Of a stretch of DNA of 5,505 bases, positions 5,366 to 5,505 are shown one piece after another. The translations under genes were made by a program, and so were the position numbers. The DNA comes from Actinomycetota bacterium (lineage in GTDB: Bacteria > Actinomycetota > Thermoleophilia > Miltoncostaeales > Miltoncostaeaceae), in NCBI GenBank assembly GCA_947475125.1, contig CANJMX010000106.1, forward strand, positions 1 to 5,505, given 5' to 3'. The notes beneath the pieces are model-generated. The model was not told where the DNA came from and ran no database searches. It saw only the letters and a program-made list of their open reading frames with translations. Numbering within the stretch: position 1 is the stretch's first letter; every line of letters begins with the position of its first letter.

Positions 5366-5505
5366 GTGGCTCTCGAAGGCAGCATCGTCGCAGCATCCAA
5401 GGCTCTGACTCTCGGTCTCGCGACCGGTCTGGGCGCAATCGGCCCGGGCATTGGCGTGGGCTACATCTTCGGCAAGACCATCGAGTCGGTCGCTCGTCAG
5501 CCCGA
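5366..5505 (+). CDS. atpE: F0F1 ATP synthase subunit c (AtpE), N-terminal part
   Basis: The first 46 codons of the proteolipid that forms the rotating c-ring are present; the gene runs off the right edge before the second helix with its proton-carrying carboxylate. The visible part has the first hydrophobic helix with the glycine-rich packing motif GLGAIGPGIGVG (21-32), and the polar loop ending ARQP (43-46), which contacts the central stalk. Val31 occupies the place where sodium-dependent c subunits such as that of Ilyobacter have Gln (GPGVGQG), so the ring is probably proton-coupled; the second-helix residues needed to confirm this are missing. GTG start with AGGAGG four nucleotides upstream. 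It follows atpB by 31 nt in the usual operon order. Confidence 0.96.
   Translation, partial: MALEGSIVAASKALTLGLATGLGAIGPGIGVGYIFGKTIESVARQP

Overview
The window is GC-rich bacterial DNA, with all supported genes on the + strand. The order glyA - (short-chain dehydrogenase) - wecA-type transferase - atpI - atpB - atpE resembles the actinobacterial arrangement, in which a WecA/Rfe-type sugar-phosphate transferase gene lies just upstream of the F0F1 ATP synthase operon and glyA can sit before it. Together with the high GC content and GTG/TTG starts, this suggests a high-GC actinobacterium, perhaps a deep-branching class such as Thermoleophilia. That placement is inference.

Layout: positions 3-338 hold the 3' end of an unrecognised protein gene. 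An 88-nt gap with a possible promoter follows, then glyA (427-1719, serine hydroxymethyltransferase). Between glyA and the next gene lies the most unusual DNA here, a 129-bp symmetric inverted repeat (1741-1869) with 27-bp arms (one mismatch) and a smaller perfect hairpin exactly at its centre. Next is a classical SDR oxidoreductase gene (1878-2666), a strong GC hairpin (2675-2699), and a wecA/tagO-type gene (2720-3844) for the first, membrane-bound step of lipid-linked glycan synthesis.

The ATP synthase operon begins after a short gap: atpI (about 3929-4453, start uncertain), atpB (4450-5334, overlapping atpI by 4 nt) and the first 46 codons of atpE (5366 to the window edge). AtpI assists c-ring assembly. 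Subunit a (AtpB) and the c-ring (AtpE) form the proton path of F0. The remaining subunit genes presumably lie beyond the right edge.

No tRNA, rRNA, CRISPR array, transposase or prophage gene was seen. I found no new multi-gene system. The points worth a second look are the palindromic element, an atpI ribosome binding site that points to an ATC codon, and a one-residue shift of a conserved glutamate in subunit a.
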